Origin: Roseibium algicola | Lineage (GTDB): Bacteria; Pseudomonadota; Alphaproteobacteria; Rhizobiales; Stappiaceae | Direction: 5' to 3' | DNA: 64,000 bases | Assembly (NCBI RefSeq): GCF_001999245.1 | Contig: NZ_CP019630.1 | Coordinates: forward strand, 2,356,001-2,420,000 | Part shown: one piece after another, positions 1 through 7,702 of the stretch | How positions within the stretch are numbered: position 1 is the first letter of the stretch | Layout of the letters: each line of letters starts with the position of its first letter | Translations under genes and position numbers: made by a program | Notes under the pieces: model-generated | The model's input: the letters and a program-made list of their open reading frames with translations, nothing else | What the model was told of the DNA's origin: nothing | The model's database searches: none

Positions 1-1623
1 GGCTTCATAGAAGGCCAGTTCGCCCGACCGGGCGTCAACGATCGGCTGATAGAACAGGTCGAATTGCTCTTCGCGCAGGGCTGAATCAAGATCCACACGG
101 ATCTCGCGCCGCTCGCGCAGAAGGTCGTCCATCCGCTCGTCGTAAATCCGGAACGAGCTTTTCTGCTCCATCTTGCAGCGCTGCAGGGCGATATCGGCAG
201 CGCGAACAAGGCCTGTCAGTGTCTGGCCGTGGTCCGGGAAGCGGGCAATACCCGCGCTTACGGACGTTTCAATGCGCTTGCCTTCATAGTCGAACGGCTG
301 CCGCAGCTTTTCAAACAGCTTGCCTGCTTCCTCAACGGCTTGCTCCGGTGTTTCCCAACGCTCCGTCAGGATCAGGAATTCATCGCCACCGCTGCGCGCG
401 ACCAGGTCGAACGGGCCGAGCACCGATCTGATGCGTTCGGCCTGAGCGACCACCAGGCTGTCGCCCACGGTGTGACCGTAGATGTCGTTCACTTGCTTGA
501 GGTTGTCGACGTCGAGATAAATGATCCAGGCGCCACGCTGCTGATCCTTGCGCAAGGCCAGCCTCTTCGTGGCTGTGGCGTGGAAATATCCGCGTGTGAC
601 AAAGCCTGTCAGGGAATCGTGATTGGCGGCGTAACGGGCTTCCTGTTCACGGGCTGCCAGCCGTGCCCTGGCGTTGGCATTCTGCCGGAGGGCAATCAGG
701 GCCACTGTCAGAATGACCCCGAGCGACAGCAGGAGAACCGGTATCGAAGACAGGATGATCCCCGACGACTGGCTCATCGGATACCATGCGAGATAACCAA
801 GCACCGTGCCGGACCCGTTCTGAACCGGAGTACCGATCATGCCGTCGGGAATTTCCGAAGCGAATTTCAGATTATCGAGGGCGAGGCTGGACAGAAGATT
901 GCTGAGATGCGCCGCATCGATCTCGAATGCGTTGACGAGAACGTTCGGCGGCCCGAAGGACATTTCGATCCCACCGGGATCCGGTACGATCGCAAAGGCC
1001 GCGACGATGAAGGGGTGATCGTTGATCTCGACAATGTCGATGGCCGAAATGTCGGCCAAAGTCCCGGTGAAGCGGACTTCGCCTGGTTCTGACCGGACCA
1101 AGGCTTTGACGTAATTGCCGCGTATGCTGTCCAGCGTGCCGGTAATGCCCGTCTGGACGCTCTTGGAAAAGTCTTCCGCTCTCTCCTTGCCGTGGAAGTT
1201 GGAAGAAAAGAGGACCTTGCTGTCCGGACCGAAAAGCACTGTGTAGTCGTGGGCGAAATCCAGGGCCATGTCGACGCCGAACCTGGCCTCGATCCAGTCA
1301 GGCGACAGATTGGTATCGATATTCTGATAGGCGGCGTTGGAAGCGGCGTAGCGCTCCATTTCACGCAACAGCAACTGCTTGTGGTTCTGGAAGACACGCG
1401 CGACTGATTTGGTCTCCCGCATCGCAGCTTCGCGCTCCGCGACCAGCACCTTGAACAGCACGGCGCCGAAAGAAAAAATCACCGCGCAGAACATCAAAAT
1501 GATGACGAGGCTGGAAGAAATGCCGAAAACGCCCGCGGTCATCCGGCGCGGTTCGTCGGATACTGTCTCCGCCGCGGAATGAACCAGGTCGAATTTGTCT
1601 GTTTTTCCAGACAGATCGCGCAT
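1..1623 (-). CDS. GGDEF-EAL cyclic-di-GMP protein with periplasmic sensor domain (C-terminus cut by window edge)
   Basis: The open frame runs from an ATG at 1623 off the left edge, giving 541 codons with no stop. Residues about 33-60 and 285-311 are membrane segments flanking a roughly 220-residue extracytoplasmic region that resembles a CHASE4-type sensor. A GGDEF domain follows, with an intact signature at residues 412-416, so diguanylate cyclase activity is plausible. The usual RxxD product-inhibition site just upstream is not present (GPFD at that spot). A linker then leads into an EAL phosphodiesterase domain; the window ends inside the EAL signature (YEA), so the state of the phosphodiesterase cannot be judged. 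It lies downstream of the ThiY-like gene on the same strand, but a hairpin between them suggests a separate transcript. The dual-domain assignment is secure; the ligand is unknown. Confidence 0.9.
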   Translation of the reverse strand, partial: MRDLSGKTDKFDLVHSAAETVSDEPRRMTAGVFGISSSLVIILMFCAVIFSFGAVLFKVLVAEREAAMRETKSVARVFQNHKQLLLREMERYAASNAAYQNIDTNLSPDWIEARFGVDMALDFAHDYTVLFGPDSKVLFSSNFHGKERAEDFSKSVQTGITGTLDSIRGNYVKALVRSEPGEVRFTGTLADISAIDIVEINDHPFIVAAFAIVPDPGGIEMSFGPPNVLVNAFEIDAAHLSNLLSSLALDNLKFASEIPDGMIGTPVQNGSGTVLGYLAWYPMSQSSGIILSSIPVLLLSLGVILTVALIALRQNANARARLAAREQEARYAANHDSLTGFVTRGYFHATATKRLALRKDQQRGAWIIYLDVDNLKQVNDIYGHTVGDSLVVAQAERIRSVLGPFDLVARSGGDEFLILTERWETPEQAVEEAGKLFEKLRQPFDYEGKRIETSVSAGIARFPDHGQTLTGLVRAADIALQRCKMEQKSSFRIYDERMDDLLRERREIRVDLDSALREEQFDLFYQPIVDARSGELAFYEA

Positions 1624-1710
1624 TTCGCTTTCAAAATCCCAAGCTTTTGTCAGCGAAGCAGTCTGGGTTCAAACCTTTAATTTTTAGTGCCTTGGCAGGC
1701 ATGAGGCAAA

Positions 1711-1741
1711 GGCAGCCGGAACAATTTCCGCCCCGGCTGCC
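1711..1741 (-). terminator. Hairpin terminator after the ThiY-like gene
   Basis: GGCAGCCGG (1711-1719) pairs perfectly with CCGGCTGCC (1733-1741), a 9-bp stem ten bases past the stop of the binding-protein gene. Read on the minus strand the stem is followed by TTTGCC, so the U-run is short. It probably ends or attenuates the transcript before the GGDEF-EAL gene. Confidence 0.55.
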
Positions 1742-1750
1742 CGATTGACG

Positions 1751-2740
1751 TTACATCTTGTCGGTGACGACCGTTGTTGTGGCGCCTTCCGGCTCCTTGG
1801 TGATGACCGGGTCGGACCCGCCGGACAGGAGGGACTTCACGGTGCGCTCATAGGCAGACATGTCCAGTTTGCCGTCAGATCCATCAACCAGCTTGTTGAT
1901 TTCGCCGACCATGCGGATCTGATGCTTTTCGGTCTGCGCGCCAGTGGCGTCGTTTTCGAGAACGATTTCAGCAGCTTCTTCCGGGTTTTCGGCGGAATAG
2001 GCCCAGCCCTTCATGGAGGCCTTCACGAAGCGGGCGAGCTTGTCGACCATTGCCGGGTCGTCCAGGCTGGATTCCAGAACGTAGAGACCGTCTTCCAGCG
2101 TGGCGACACCCTGGTCTTCGTATTTGAAGACGATCAGGTCTTCTTCCGGAATGCCGGCATCGATGACCTGCCAATATTCGTTGTAGGTCATGGTGGAGAT
2201 GCAGTCGGCCTGCTTCTGCAGCAGCGGATCGACGTTGAAGCCCTGCTTCAGGACGGTCACGCCTTCGTCGCCACCGTCCGTCGGAATGCCGAGCTGGCTC
2301 ATCCAGGACAGGAACGGATATTCGTTACCGAAGAACCAGACGCCGAGTGTCCGGCCCTTGAAGTCTTCCGGCGAGGTGATGCCGGTTTCCTTCAGGCAGG
2401 TCAGCATCATGCCGGACTTCTTGAACGGCTGTGCGATGTTGACAAGCGGCACACCCTTTTCGCGCGATGCCAGGGCGGACGGCATCCAGTCGATGATCAC
2501 GTCGGCTCCGCCACCGGCGATAACCTGCGGCGGCGCAATGTCCGGACCGCCCGGCTTGATCGTCACGTCCAGGCCTTCTTCGTCGTAAAAGCCCTTGTCC
2601 TTGGCCACGTAATAGCCGGCAAACTGGCCCTGTGTAACCCACTTAAGCTGCAGTGTCAGCTCGTCCGCGGCGTTGGCCGCACCTGACACCAGGCTTGCGC
2701 CCAGGACAGACGCGAGCGCCAGACTTTTCAATGCCTTCAT
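1751..2740 (-). CDS. ABC transporter substrate-binding protein, NMT1/THI5-like (ThiY/pyrimidine type)
   Basis: A 329-residue periplasmic binding protein of the NMT1/THI5 superfamily, which binds hydroxymethylpyrimidine-like or other small N-heterocycles for ABC import. The N-terminus is a classical signal peptide ending in an ANA-type cleavage site. The mature start (LQLKWVTQGQFAGYYVA) is the typical family opening, followed by a GFY/GLDV segment and a glycine-rich IAGGGADV ligand loop. Two in-frame ATGs lie six bases apart; 2740 is chosen because AGGGG sits seven bases upstream of it, whereas the ATG at 2746 would almost touch the Shine-Dalgarno. No permease or ATPase gene is next to it, so its transporter partners must be elsewhere. 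The RutR-like palindrome upstream argues for a pyrimidine rather than thiamine-precursor substrate; that is inference. Confidence 0.85.
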   Translation of the reverse strand: MKALKSLALASVLGASLVSGAANAADELTLQLKWVTQGQFAGYYVAKDKGFYDEEGLDVTIKPGGPDIAPPQVIAGGGADVIIDWMPSALASREKGVPLVNIAQPFKKSGMMLTCLKETGITSPEDFKGRTLGVWFFGNEYPFLSWMSQLGIPTDGGDEGVTVLKQGFNVDPLLQKQADCISTMTYNEYWQVIDAGIPEEDLIVFKYEDQGVATLEDGLYVLESSLDDPAMVDKLARFVKASMKGWAYSAENPEEAAEIVLENDATGAQTEKHQIRMVGEINKLVDGSDGKLDMSAYERTVKSLLSGGSDPVITKEPEGATTTVVTDKM

Positions 2741-3160
2741 TGCCATTCCCCTACTGGTTATGGGCGAGCCGCTGTCGGACTCACCCTTCTCTGGAACTTC
2801 AAACCCTAACCGGTGCGGACCTCGGAGCGGTTCCCGGCCGCCTGATCCTCTTCCGGCTGTTTGGCCGCATCCGGACGCCGGGGCATTTTGCCTTCTCAAC
2901 GAACAGTGCTGACCAATTGGTCAAGAAAATCTAGAAAGGTGCCATGTCACTGGTCAAGGTTATTTTTTCATCAAGGCCATTTGGCGTTTCAAAGACGAGC
3001 ATAGGCGGGCTTGGTTCAAGTTGTGAAGCCGGTGGATCGGATTTTTAGTTGCCTGACGCCCGGTCAGTCGATCCATACTTAACGGTGCATAGTGGGAGGA
3101 GATTGCGCGGCCCGGATTCCTTGCGAATCCGCCGGTCGGCAATGCAAATGGACAAAAAAC
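2741..3160. other. Divergent intergenic/promoter region
   Basis: These 420 bases between two divergent genes contain no convincing ORF. They hold a 14-bp perfect palindrome (2910-2923), a second TGGTCAA half-site at 2951-2957 and an AT-richer patch around 2920-2980. No TPP riboswitch signature was found upstream of the ThiY-like gene. Confidence 0.6.
2909..2924. promoter_or_regulatory. RutR-type operator
   Basis: TGACCAATTGGTCA at 2910-2923 is a perfect palindrome. With flanking bases it matches the published Escherichia coli RutR consensus TTGACCA-NN-TGGTCAA at every specified base except the first (C instead of T). RutR is a TetR-family regulator that responds to uracil and is conserved in alphaproteobacteria. 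The site lies about 170 bp upstream of the binding-protein start and about 240 bp upstream of the deiodinase-like gene. A further TGGTCAA half-site lies 33 bp away at 2951-2957. Confidence 0.6.
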
Positions 3161-3862
3161 ATGATTTCCAAATCAGCCCTGGATTACCAACCGTTGCCGC
3201 TGCCGGATCGGCGAATTTACGACGACAAGGAAATGCTGGCCCGTGCGCAGGACTTTTATGACGATGTGCGCACCCGCCATACGGTTCGCCATTTCTCGGA
3301 CCGTCCTGTGGACCGTTCCATCATCGAAGCCTGCATCCGCGCTGCCGGAACGGCCCCGAGCGGCGCCAATCATCAGCCATGGCATTTCGTGGCGATTTCC
3401 AATGCCGACCTGAAGCACAAGATCCGCCTGGCTGCCGAGGAAGAGGAACGCAAGTTCTATGATGGCGGTGCGGGCGACGAATGGATCAAGGCACTGGAGC
3501 CCATCGGCACCGACGCGGACAAGCCGCATCTGGACATCGCCCCCTGGCTGATCGTGATTTTCGCGCAGCGCTGGGGCACCTTCGATGACGGCACCCGCTA
3601 CAAGCACTACTATGTGCCCGAAAGTGTCGGCATCGCCACCGGCCTCCTGATCACCGCACTTCACCATGCGGGGCTTTCAACCCTGACGCACACGCCCAAC
3701 CCGATGAAATTCCTCAACGGGATCCTGAACCGACCGGAAGCGGAAAAGCCGGTCATGATCCTGGCCGTCGGCCATCCCGCGGAAGACGCCACGGTACCGG
3801 CTGTCGCCAAGATCAAGAAGCCTCTGGAAGAGATCCTGAGCGTGTTCGAGGACCAGGCATAG
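3161..3862 (+). CDS. Nitroreductase-fold FMN protein, iodotyrosine deiodinase (IYD) homologue
   Basis: A 233-residue flavoprotein of the nitroreductase superfamily. Its whole length aligns with animal iodotyrosine deiodinase as I recall it: [62 protein letters not shown] and EATVP-like endings. The human substrate-clamping residues Glu157, Tyr161 and Lys182 correspond to Glu96, Tyr100 and Lys121 here, at a constant offset of 61. FMN phosphate ligands R39 and R43 are kept, and THTP supplies the Thr near flavin N5. IYDs reductively remove halogen from halotyrosines; bacterial homologues exist in marine taxa. The ATG at 3161 is the first that keeps the family length; its ribosome site is weak. 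It is soluble, without the membrane anchor of mammalian IYD. A different halogenated or nitro substrate remains possible. Confidence 0.85.
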   Translation: MISKSALDYQPLPLPDRRIYDDKEMLARAQDFYDDVRTRHTVRHFSDRPVDRSIIEACIRAAGTAPSGANHQPWHFVAISNADLKHKIRLAAEEEERKFYDGGAGDEWIKALEPIGTDADKPHLDIAPWLIVIFAQRWGTFDDGTRYKHYYVPESVGIATGLLITALHHAGLSTLTHTPNPMKFLNGILNRPEAEKPVMILAVGHPAEDATVPAVAKIKKPLEEILSVFEDQA

Positions 3863-3893
3863 CTTCAGAACCAAGTGCGTTTCCAGAGCGTCA

Positions 3894-3921
3894 CCCCGGG
3901 CGGACAGCGCGAAGCCCGGGG
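3894..3921. repeat. GC-rich palindrome between convergent genes, probable bidirectional terminator
   Basis: CCCCGGGC (3894-3901) and GCCCGGGG (3914-3921) form an 8-bp stem with a 12-base loop, located between the stop of the IYD-like gene and the stop of the V-ATPase operon. It resembles the palindromes at 30575, 30689 and 53442. There is no U-run on either side. Confidence 0.5.
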
Positions 3922-3946
3922 CTTACTCGCCCGCAATACGCGGCGA

Positions 3947-5782
3947 TCACCCCGTCACATGTGTCGGGGCAGCGCTGACATTGGCCTTTATCTTCTCCAG
4001 CAGTTCCTTGCGGTCCGGACTGCCGTCGGCGGCGTAGTTGAGGTTCTTGAAGAGCGATGTCTGTTCGGTGAAGAACTTGCGGACGGCTTCCTTGTCGTCA
4101 AAGGCAAAGTCGGTGCAGGCGATCCGGTAGACGAGATCGAAGGTTTCCTGCTGGCGCTTGAGCGGCGCCGACACGTCGACATCGTCAAAGGCATCCTGCT
4201 GCAGGTAGACCATGTCGAGAAACAGTGCCTTCTGCTGAAGGATGAAATCGTCGGTCGAGACGCCCTCTTCGCCTGTCACCTGCATCATGCGGGTAATTTC
4301 GTCACCCTTGCGCAGGAGTTCAATCATCTCCGAAACGCGGGGAACCCAGTCCGGGCCGATATTGTTCTGGTACCAGTCGTTGAGCTGAATGTGATACCGA
4401 GACCAGGACAGCAGCGGGTCGACCGCCGGATAGAAGCGCTTGTAGGCCCGTTCGGACGAGAGGCCCAGGAAGGTCTTGACCGTGCCGAGGGTCGACTGGG
4501 TGACCGGTTCCTCAAAATTGCCGCCGGCCGGAGACACCGTGCCGATCATGGTGAGACTGCCGGTCTCGCCGCTGGCGGTCCGCAACACGCCAGCGCGTTC
4601 GTAGATGCCCTTGATGGCGCTGTCGAGATAGGCGGGAAACGCTTCCTCTCCCGGAATTTCCTCCAGCCGGCCGGAGGTCTCACGCATGGCCTGGGCCCAG
4701 CGGGAAGTACTGTCGGCGATCAAGAGCACGTCATAGCCCATCTGCCGATAATATTCGCCAAGGGTAATGCCGGTGTAGATCGAGGCCTCGCGCGCCGCCA
4801 CAGGCATTGAAGACGTGTTGCAGATGATGACCGTACGATCCATGAGCGTGCCATCTCCGGAGGGGTCCGGCTGGTGCGGGAACTCGGTGATCGTTTCGAC
4901 CACCTCGCCGGCACGCTCGCCGCAGGCAACCACGATCACGATATTGACCGCCGAGAAACGCGAAATCAGCGATTGCAGCACCGTCTTGCCCGCGCCGAAG
5001 GGACCCGGAATGCAGCCCATACCGCCACGGGCGATGGGAAAGAACGTGTCGATCAGGCGCAAGGTGGTGATCAGCGGCTCGCTTGGATAAAGCCGCTCGC
5101 TCTGACCGGCCTTGACCAGCCCTTCCGGGATCGCCCGGCGAACCGGCCAATGCTGGACCATGGTCAGGTCGCGGGTTTCGCCACGATCGTTCTTGAGCGT
5201 TGCCACCACCTCGTTGATGGTGAACGTACCTTCGCGTATCCGGTCCACTGTCCAGGAACCCGTCGTGACGAAGGGAACCATGATCCGGTGCTCGAACCTG
5301 CCTTCCGGAACCGTGCCGAGCGTTTCCCCGGCTTTGACCACATCACCGGATTTCACCTTGGGTTCAAACGACCATTTGCGGTTCTGGTCGAGAGCGTTGG
5401 TGAGCACCCCGCGCGGCAGGAAGAAGCCGTGCTCGGCCGCAATATCGGCCAGCGGGTTCTGCAAGCCGTCAAAAACCGTGCTGAGCAGGCCCGGCCCGAG
5501 AGCAACCGACAGCATCTCGCCGCTCTGGATTACCTTGTCACCGACACGCACGCCCGCAGTGCTTTCGAACACCTGTGCTTCAGCGGACTTTCCGCGCACG
5601 CGCAGCACTTCGGCCTTCAGGTATTCCCGCGGCTTGCCATCACGTTCGGGACCATGGGGGATAATATAGACCACCTCGTTCTTGATGAGAGGGGCAGAGC
5701 CGAGCGGCGACAGTGTGACGAGATCGTCCTGCACGGCGACGATTTCCGCGGTCGGTTCGGGCAACTGAACATGGCTCGTCAT
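3947..5782 (-). CDS. atpA: V-type ATPase subunit A (catalytic)
   Basis: The 611-residue catalytic subunit of the cytoplasmic V1 head, which couples ATP hydrolysis or synthesis to ion flow. The N-terminal barrel is followed by the V-type-specific insertion (about residues 110-200), which F-type beta subunits lack. The P-loop GPFGAGKT is at residues 260-267 (family consensus GPFGSGKT, Ser to Ala here), and the catalytic GER at 288-290. The ADSTSRWAQAMRE and TVSPAGGNFEEPVT segments are typical. The start overlaps the stop of the preceding DUF2764 gene as ATGA. It is the last gene of the operon, whereas in other DUF2764-type operons A sits in front of B. Confidence 0.96.
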   Translation of the reverse strand: MTSHVQLPEPTAEIVAVQDDLVTLSPLGSAPLIKNEVVYIIPHGPERDGKPREYLKAEVLRVRGKSAEAQVFESTAGVRVGDKVIQSGEMLSVALGPGLLSTVFDGLQNPLADIAAEHGFFLPRGVLTNALDQNRKWSFEPKVKSGDVVKAGETLGTVPEGRFEHRIMVPFVTTGSWTVDRIREGTFTINEVVATLKNDRGETRDLTMVQHWPVRRAIPEGLVKAGQSERLYPSEPLITTLRLIDTFFPIARGGMGCIPGPFGAGKTVLQSLISRFSAVNIVIVVACGERAGEVVETITEFPHQPDPSGDGTLMDRTVIICNTSSMPVAAREASIYTGITLGEYYRQMGYDVLLIADSTSRWAQAMRETSGRLEEIPGEEAFPAYLDSAIKGIYERAGVLRTASGETGSLTMIGTVSPAGGNFEEPVTQSTLGTVKTFLGLSSERAYKRFYPAVDPLLSWSRYHIQLNDWYQNNIGPDWVPRVSEMIELLRKGDEITRMMQVTGEEGVSTDDFILQQKALFLDMVYLQQDAFDDVDVSAPLKRQQETFDLVYRIACTDFAFDDKEAVRKFFTEQTSLFKNLNYAADGSPDRKELLEKIKANVSAAPTHVTG

Positions 5783-6525
5783 GAAGGGGCTCCCTCAAGG
5801 GCAGAAGTGAAGTCTGAGAAAAGGTCCGGCCGGCCGGCTTGACTGCCGCCGTCCGTCTTGCCGCCAAGGGCTGACGCCACGAGCGTGGCCAGCCGGGCAC
5901 GTGCATCGGCCTCGTTGTAGCGTGACCAGCGTTCCACGATCACCCAGCGCAGCACGTAGATCGCAACGGCCTCGAAATCGAATTCATGCAGGTTGCCGTA
6001 ATGGCCCATCTGCCGGAAGACCTGGGTGAGGACAAGACGTTCCATGGCGATGTGATCGCCCGCCCGCATCAGTTGGTGAGCCTCGCCCACCCACGGCATG
6101 AAATGGCCGAGACCGAAGGCCGGGTCGCTCCAGTTGGCCTTGACCTGTGCGCACCAGCGGCCGAAGCCCCAGTTTTCGATATCTCCGGCGCTTTCCTGTC
6201 CATCCCGGCGTCGGCGCAGCGCTGCAATCAGCGTCCGCGTTTCCATGCGTGCCCCGACAAGATGTTGCAGATCCGGATAGGCAGCCAGATCGGCAAGAAC
6301 CTTGTTTGCCCGCCGGATCACATCGATGTCGCGATCATAACCGGCAACACCGGCCCAGGCCGTCACCTCTACCATCTCGCGCAGCAGGCTCGCATGCGCG
6401 GGCTCCAGCATTGACAGCCGCTGCTTCAACCGGAACCCCGAGATCGGCACGTCCTTGCGCGAGAACAGCTTGCCAAGATGGGGCAGGCTGGACACCAGCG
6501 CGATATATTGGTGCGGCCGGCTCAT
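5779..6525 (-). CDS. V-type ATPase-associated DUF2764 family protein
   Basis: A 248-residue soluble, largely helical protein whose opening (YIALVSSLPHLGKLF) matches the DUF2764 family. Members are encoded in V-ATPase operons of chlamydiae, spirochaetes and Bacteroidetes that have no recognisable subunit C or F. It probably fills the role of the C (d-like) central socket joining the rotor to the proteolipid ring; this is inferred from gene context. It starts one base after the subunit E stop (TGA-C-ATG) and overlaps the subunit A start by four bases, so translation is tightly coupled. No subunit C, F, G or H gene is present in the operon. Confidence 0.75.
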   Translation of the reverse strand: MSRPHQYIALVSSLPHLGKLFSRKDVPISGFRLKQRLSMLEPAHASLLREMVEVTAWAGVAGYDRDIDVIRRANKVLADLAAYPDLQHLVGARMETRTLIAALRRRRDGQESAGDIENWGFGRWCAQVKANWSDPAFGLGHFMPWVGEAHQLMRAGDHIAMERLVLTQVFRQMGHYGNLHEFDFEAVAIYVLRWVIVERWSRYNEADARARLATLVASALGGKTDGGSQAGRPDLFSDFTSALEGAPS

Positions 6526-6526
6526 G

Positions 6527-7228
6527 TCAGCGCAGCACCCCTTCCATCACCGCTCTGAGACGCGGTTGCAGGTGCCGCTTCAACAGTGTCGCGATCGCTT
6601 CTTCGGTCAGATCGATGGAAACGTCCCTGTCGGTCAACTTCACCTTGATGCCGTCAAAGCCCGGTGCGGTGGAGAAGGTGACCCCTTGCCGCAACACTTC
6701 GCCCGCAAGCGCGATCACGAAGTGGGTGAGGGTTCCCGGCTCGACCGCCTCGGGCGATTGCTTCAACTCCTCGAAGGTGACGACCTTCTCCGGCAGGACG
6801 ATCTCCATCGGCTCAGCGTCGCTGACCGACGCATTGTCCTTTGCGTTGGCGGCCATCGCCAGAATGAGGTTTTTCAGGAATTCCTGGTCGGCAAGTGTGG
6901 TTGCCACCAGCCGGCCGGCTTCCTGCTGGATGCGGTCGCCCAGCTCATTGCGCAGGCTGAGGACAAGATCGCGCGCGGCAACCTTCAGCCCGTCTTCCGT
7001 CGCCGCCTTTTCCCTGGCCGCTTCCGCTCTTGCATCAGCCAGCAGGCTGTCCGCCTTCTGCCTTGCTTCCTCAACGATGGTTTCCGCCTTTTCCCTGGCC
7101 TTGGCCAGGATGGCATCCCCCTCCGACTGGCCCGCGGCTACGCCTTCGGACTTCAGCCTTTCGATAAGCGCCTGGACACCGGCACCAGCGGCGTTCTCCA
7201 GGTCGTCTGCTGCGTCATGTTTGGACAT
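6527..7228 (-). CDS. atpE: V-type ATPase subunit E (peripheral stalk)
   Basis: A 233-residue protein with a long charged, alanine-rich amphipathic helix over roughly residues 35-110 (ILAKAREKAETIVEEARQKA and continuing), then a compact C-terminal domain. This is the standard build of the E subunit that forms the peripheral stalk. AGGAGG lies six bases before the ATG. There is no separate subunit G/H gene, so E probably forms the stalk alone or with an unlinked partner. The E-type C-terminal domain is divergent, so identification rests partly on coiled-coil architecture and operon position. Confidence 0.8.
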   Translation of the reverse strand: MSKHDAADDLENAAGAGVQALIERLKSEGVAAGQSEGDAILAKAREKAETIVEEARQKADSLLADARAEAAREKAATEDGLKVAARDLVLSLRNELGDRIQQEAGRLVATTLADQEFLKNLILAMAANAKDNASVSDAEPMEIVLPEKVVTFEELKQSPEAVEPGTLTHFVIALAGEVLRQGVTFSTAPGFDGIKVKLTDRDVSIDLTEEAIATLLKRHLQPRLRAVMEGVLR

Positions 7229-7252
7229 TGCCGCCTCCTGTTCCTTCTGGCC

Positions 7253-7702
7253 CTAAGCGGGTATCGAGCCGGACAGGACCAGCGCGAAGACGAGAGCAAA
7301 GACCGAAAAGCCTTCCAGCACCGCCGCCGGTGCGAGGGAAATGCCGAAGATTTCCGGCTTGGCCTTGGAGGCATGAATGGCCGAGGCGAGCACCTCGCCC
7401 TGGCGAATGCCGGTGTAGAGCATGGTGACGCCGGACAGGAGGCCGATGCCGAAAAGCGCGGCGCCATTGGCTGCATCAATGGTGGGCTGCTGCAACGAGA
7501 ACATGATCACGATGCCGTAGATCACCTGGGACGACGGCATCAGCGAAACACCGATGAACCGGCCATAACCACCGTCGCTGTCCAGCATGGCGCCGATCGC
7601 GGCGCTACCGCCAAGGGCGCAGCCCCAGGCACTGCCGATGGCGCCGAGGGCGACCGGCGCGAACAGCCCAAACCAGCCGAGAGCCACAACGAATTCGTTC
7701 AC
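7253..7702 (-). CDS. atpK: V-type ATPase proteolipid subunit K (Na+-type signature)
   Basis: A 149-residue, four-helix duplicated proteolipid that forms the rotor ring in the membrane. The ion-carrying carboxylate is Glu130 in the last helix. Compared with Enterococcus hirae NtpK, whose sodium ligands are Thr64, Gln65, Gln110 and Glu139 with Tyr68 nearby, this protein has Ser58, Gln59, Gln101, Glu130 and Tyr62 with identical spacings. That set suggests Na+ rather than H+ coupling. Translation starts at GTG 7702, overlapping the subunit I stop as GTGA; an upstream ATG at 7762 would lie inside subunit I and add a non-hydrophobic tail. Confidence 0.9.
   Translation of the reverse strand: MNEFVVALGWFGLFAPVALGAIGSAWGCALGGSAAIGAMLDSDGGYGRFIGVSLMPSSQVIYGIVIMFSLQQPTIDAANGAALFGIGLLSGVTMLYTGIRQGEVLASAIHASKAKPEIFGISLAPAAVLEGFSVFALVFALVLSGSIPA

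Noticed and set aside
229..1092. Long plus-strand ORF over the left edge
   Set aside because: It is a shadow of the GGDEF-EAL gene on the other strand; the minus strand reads through recognisable sensor, GGDEF and EAL domains.
2741..3160. Possible TPP riboswitch upstream of the ThiY-like gene
   Set aside because: Neither the CTGAGA nor the other conserved THI-box segment is present on the minus strand.
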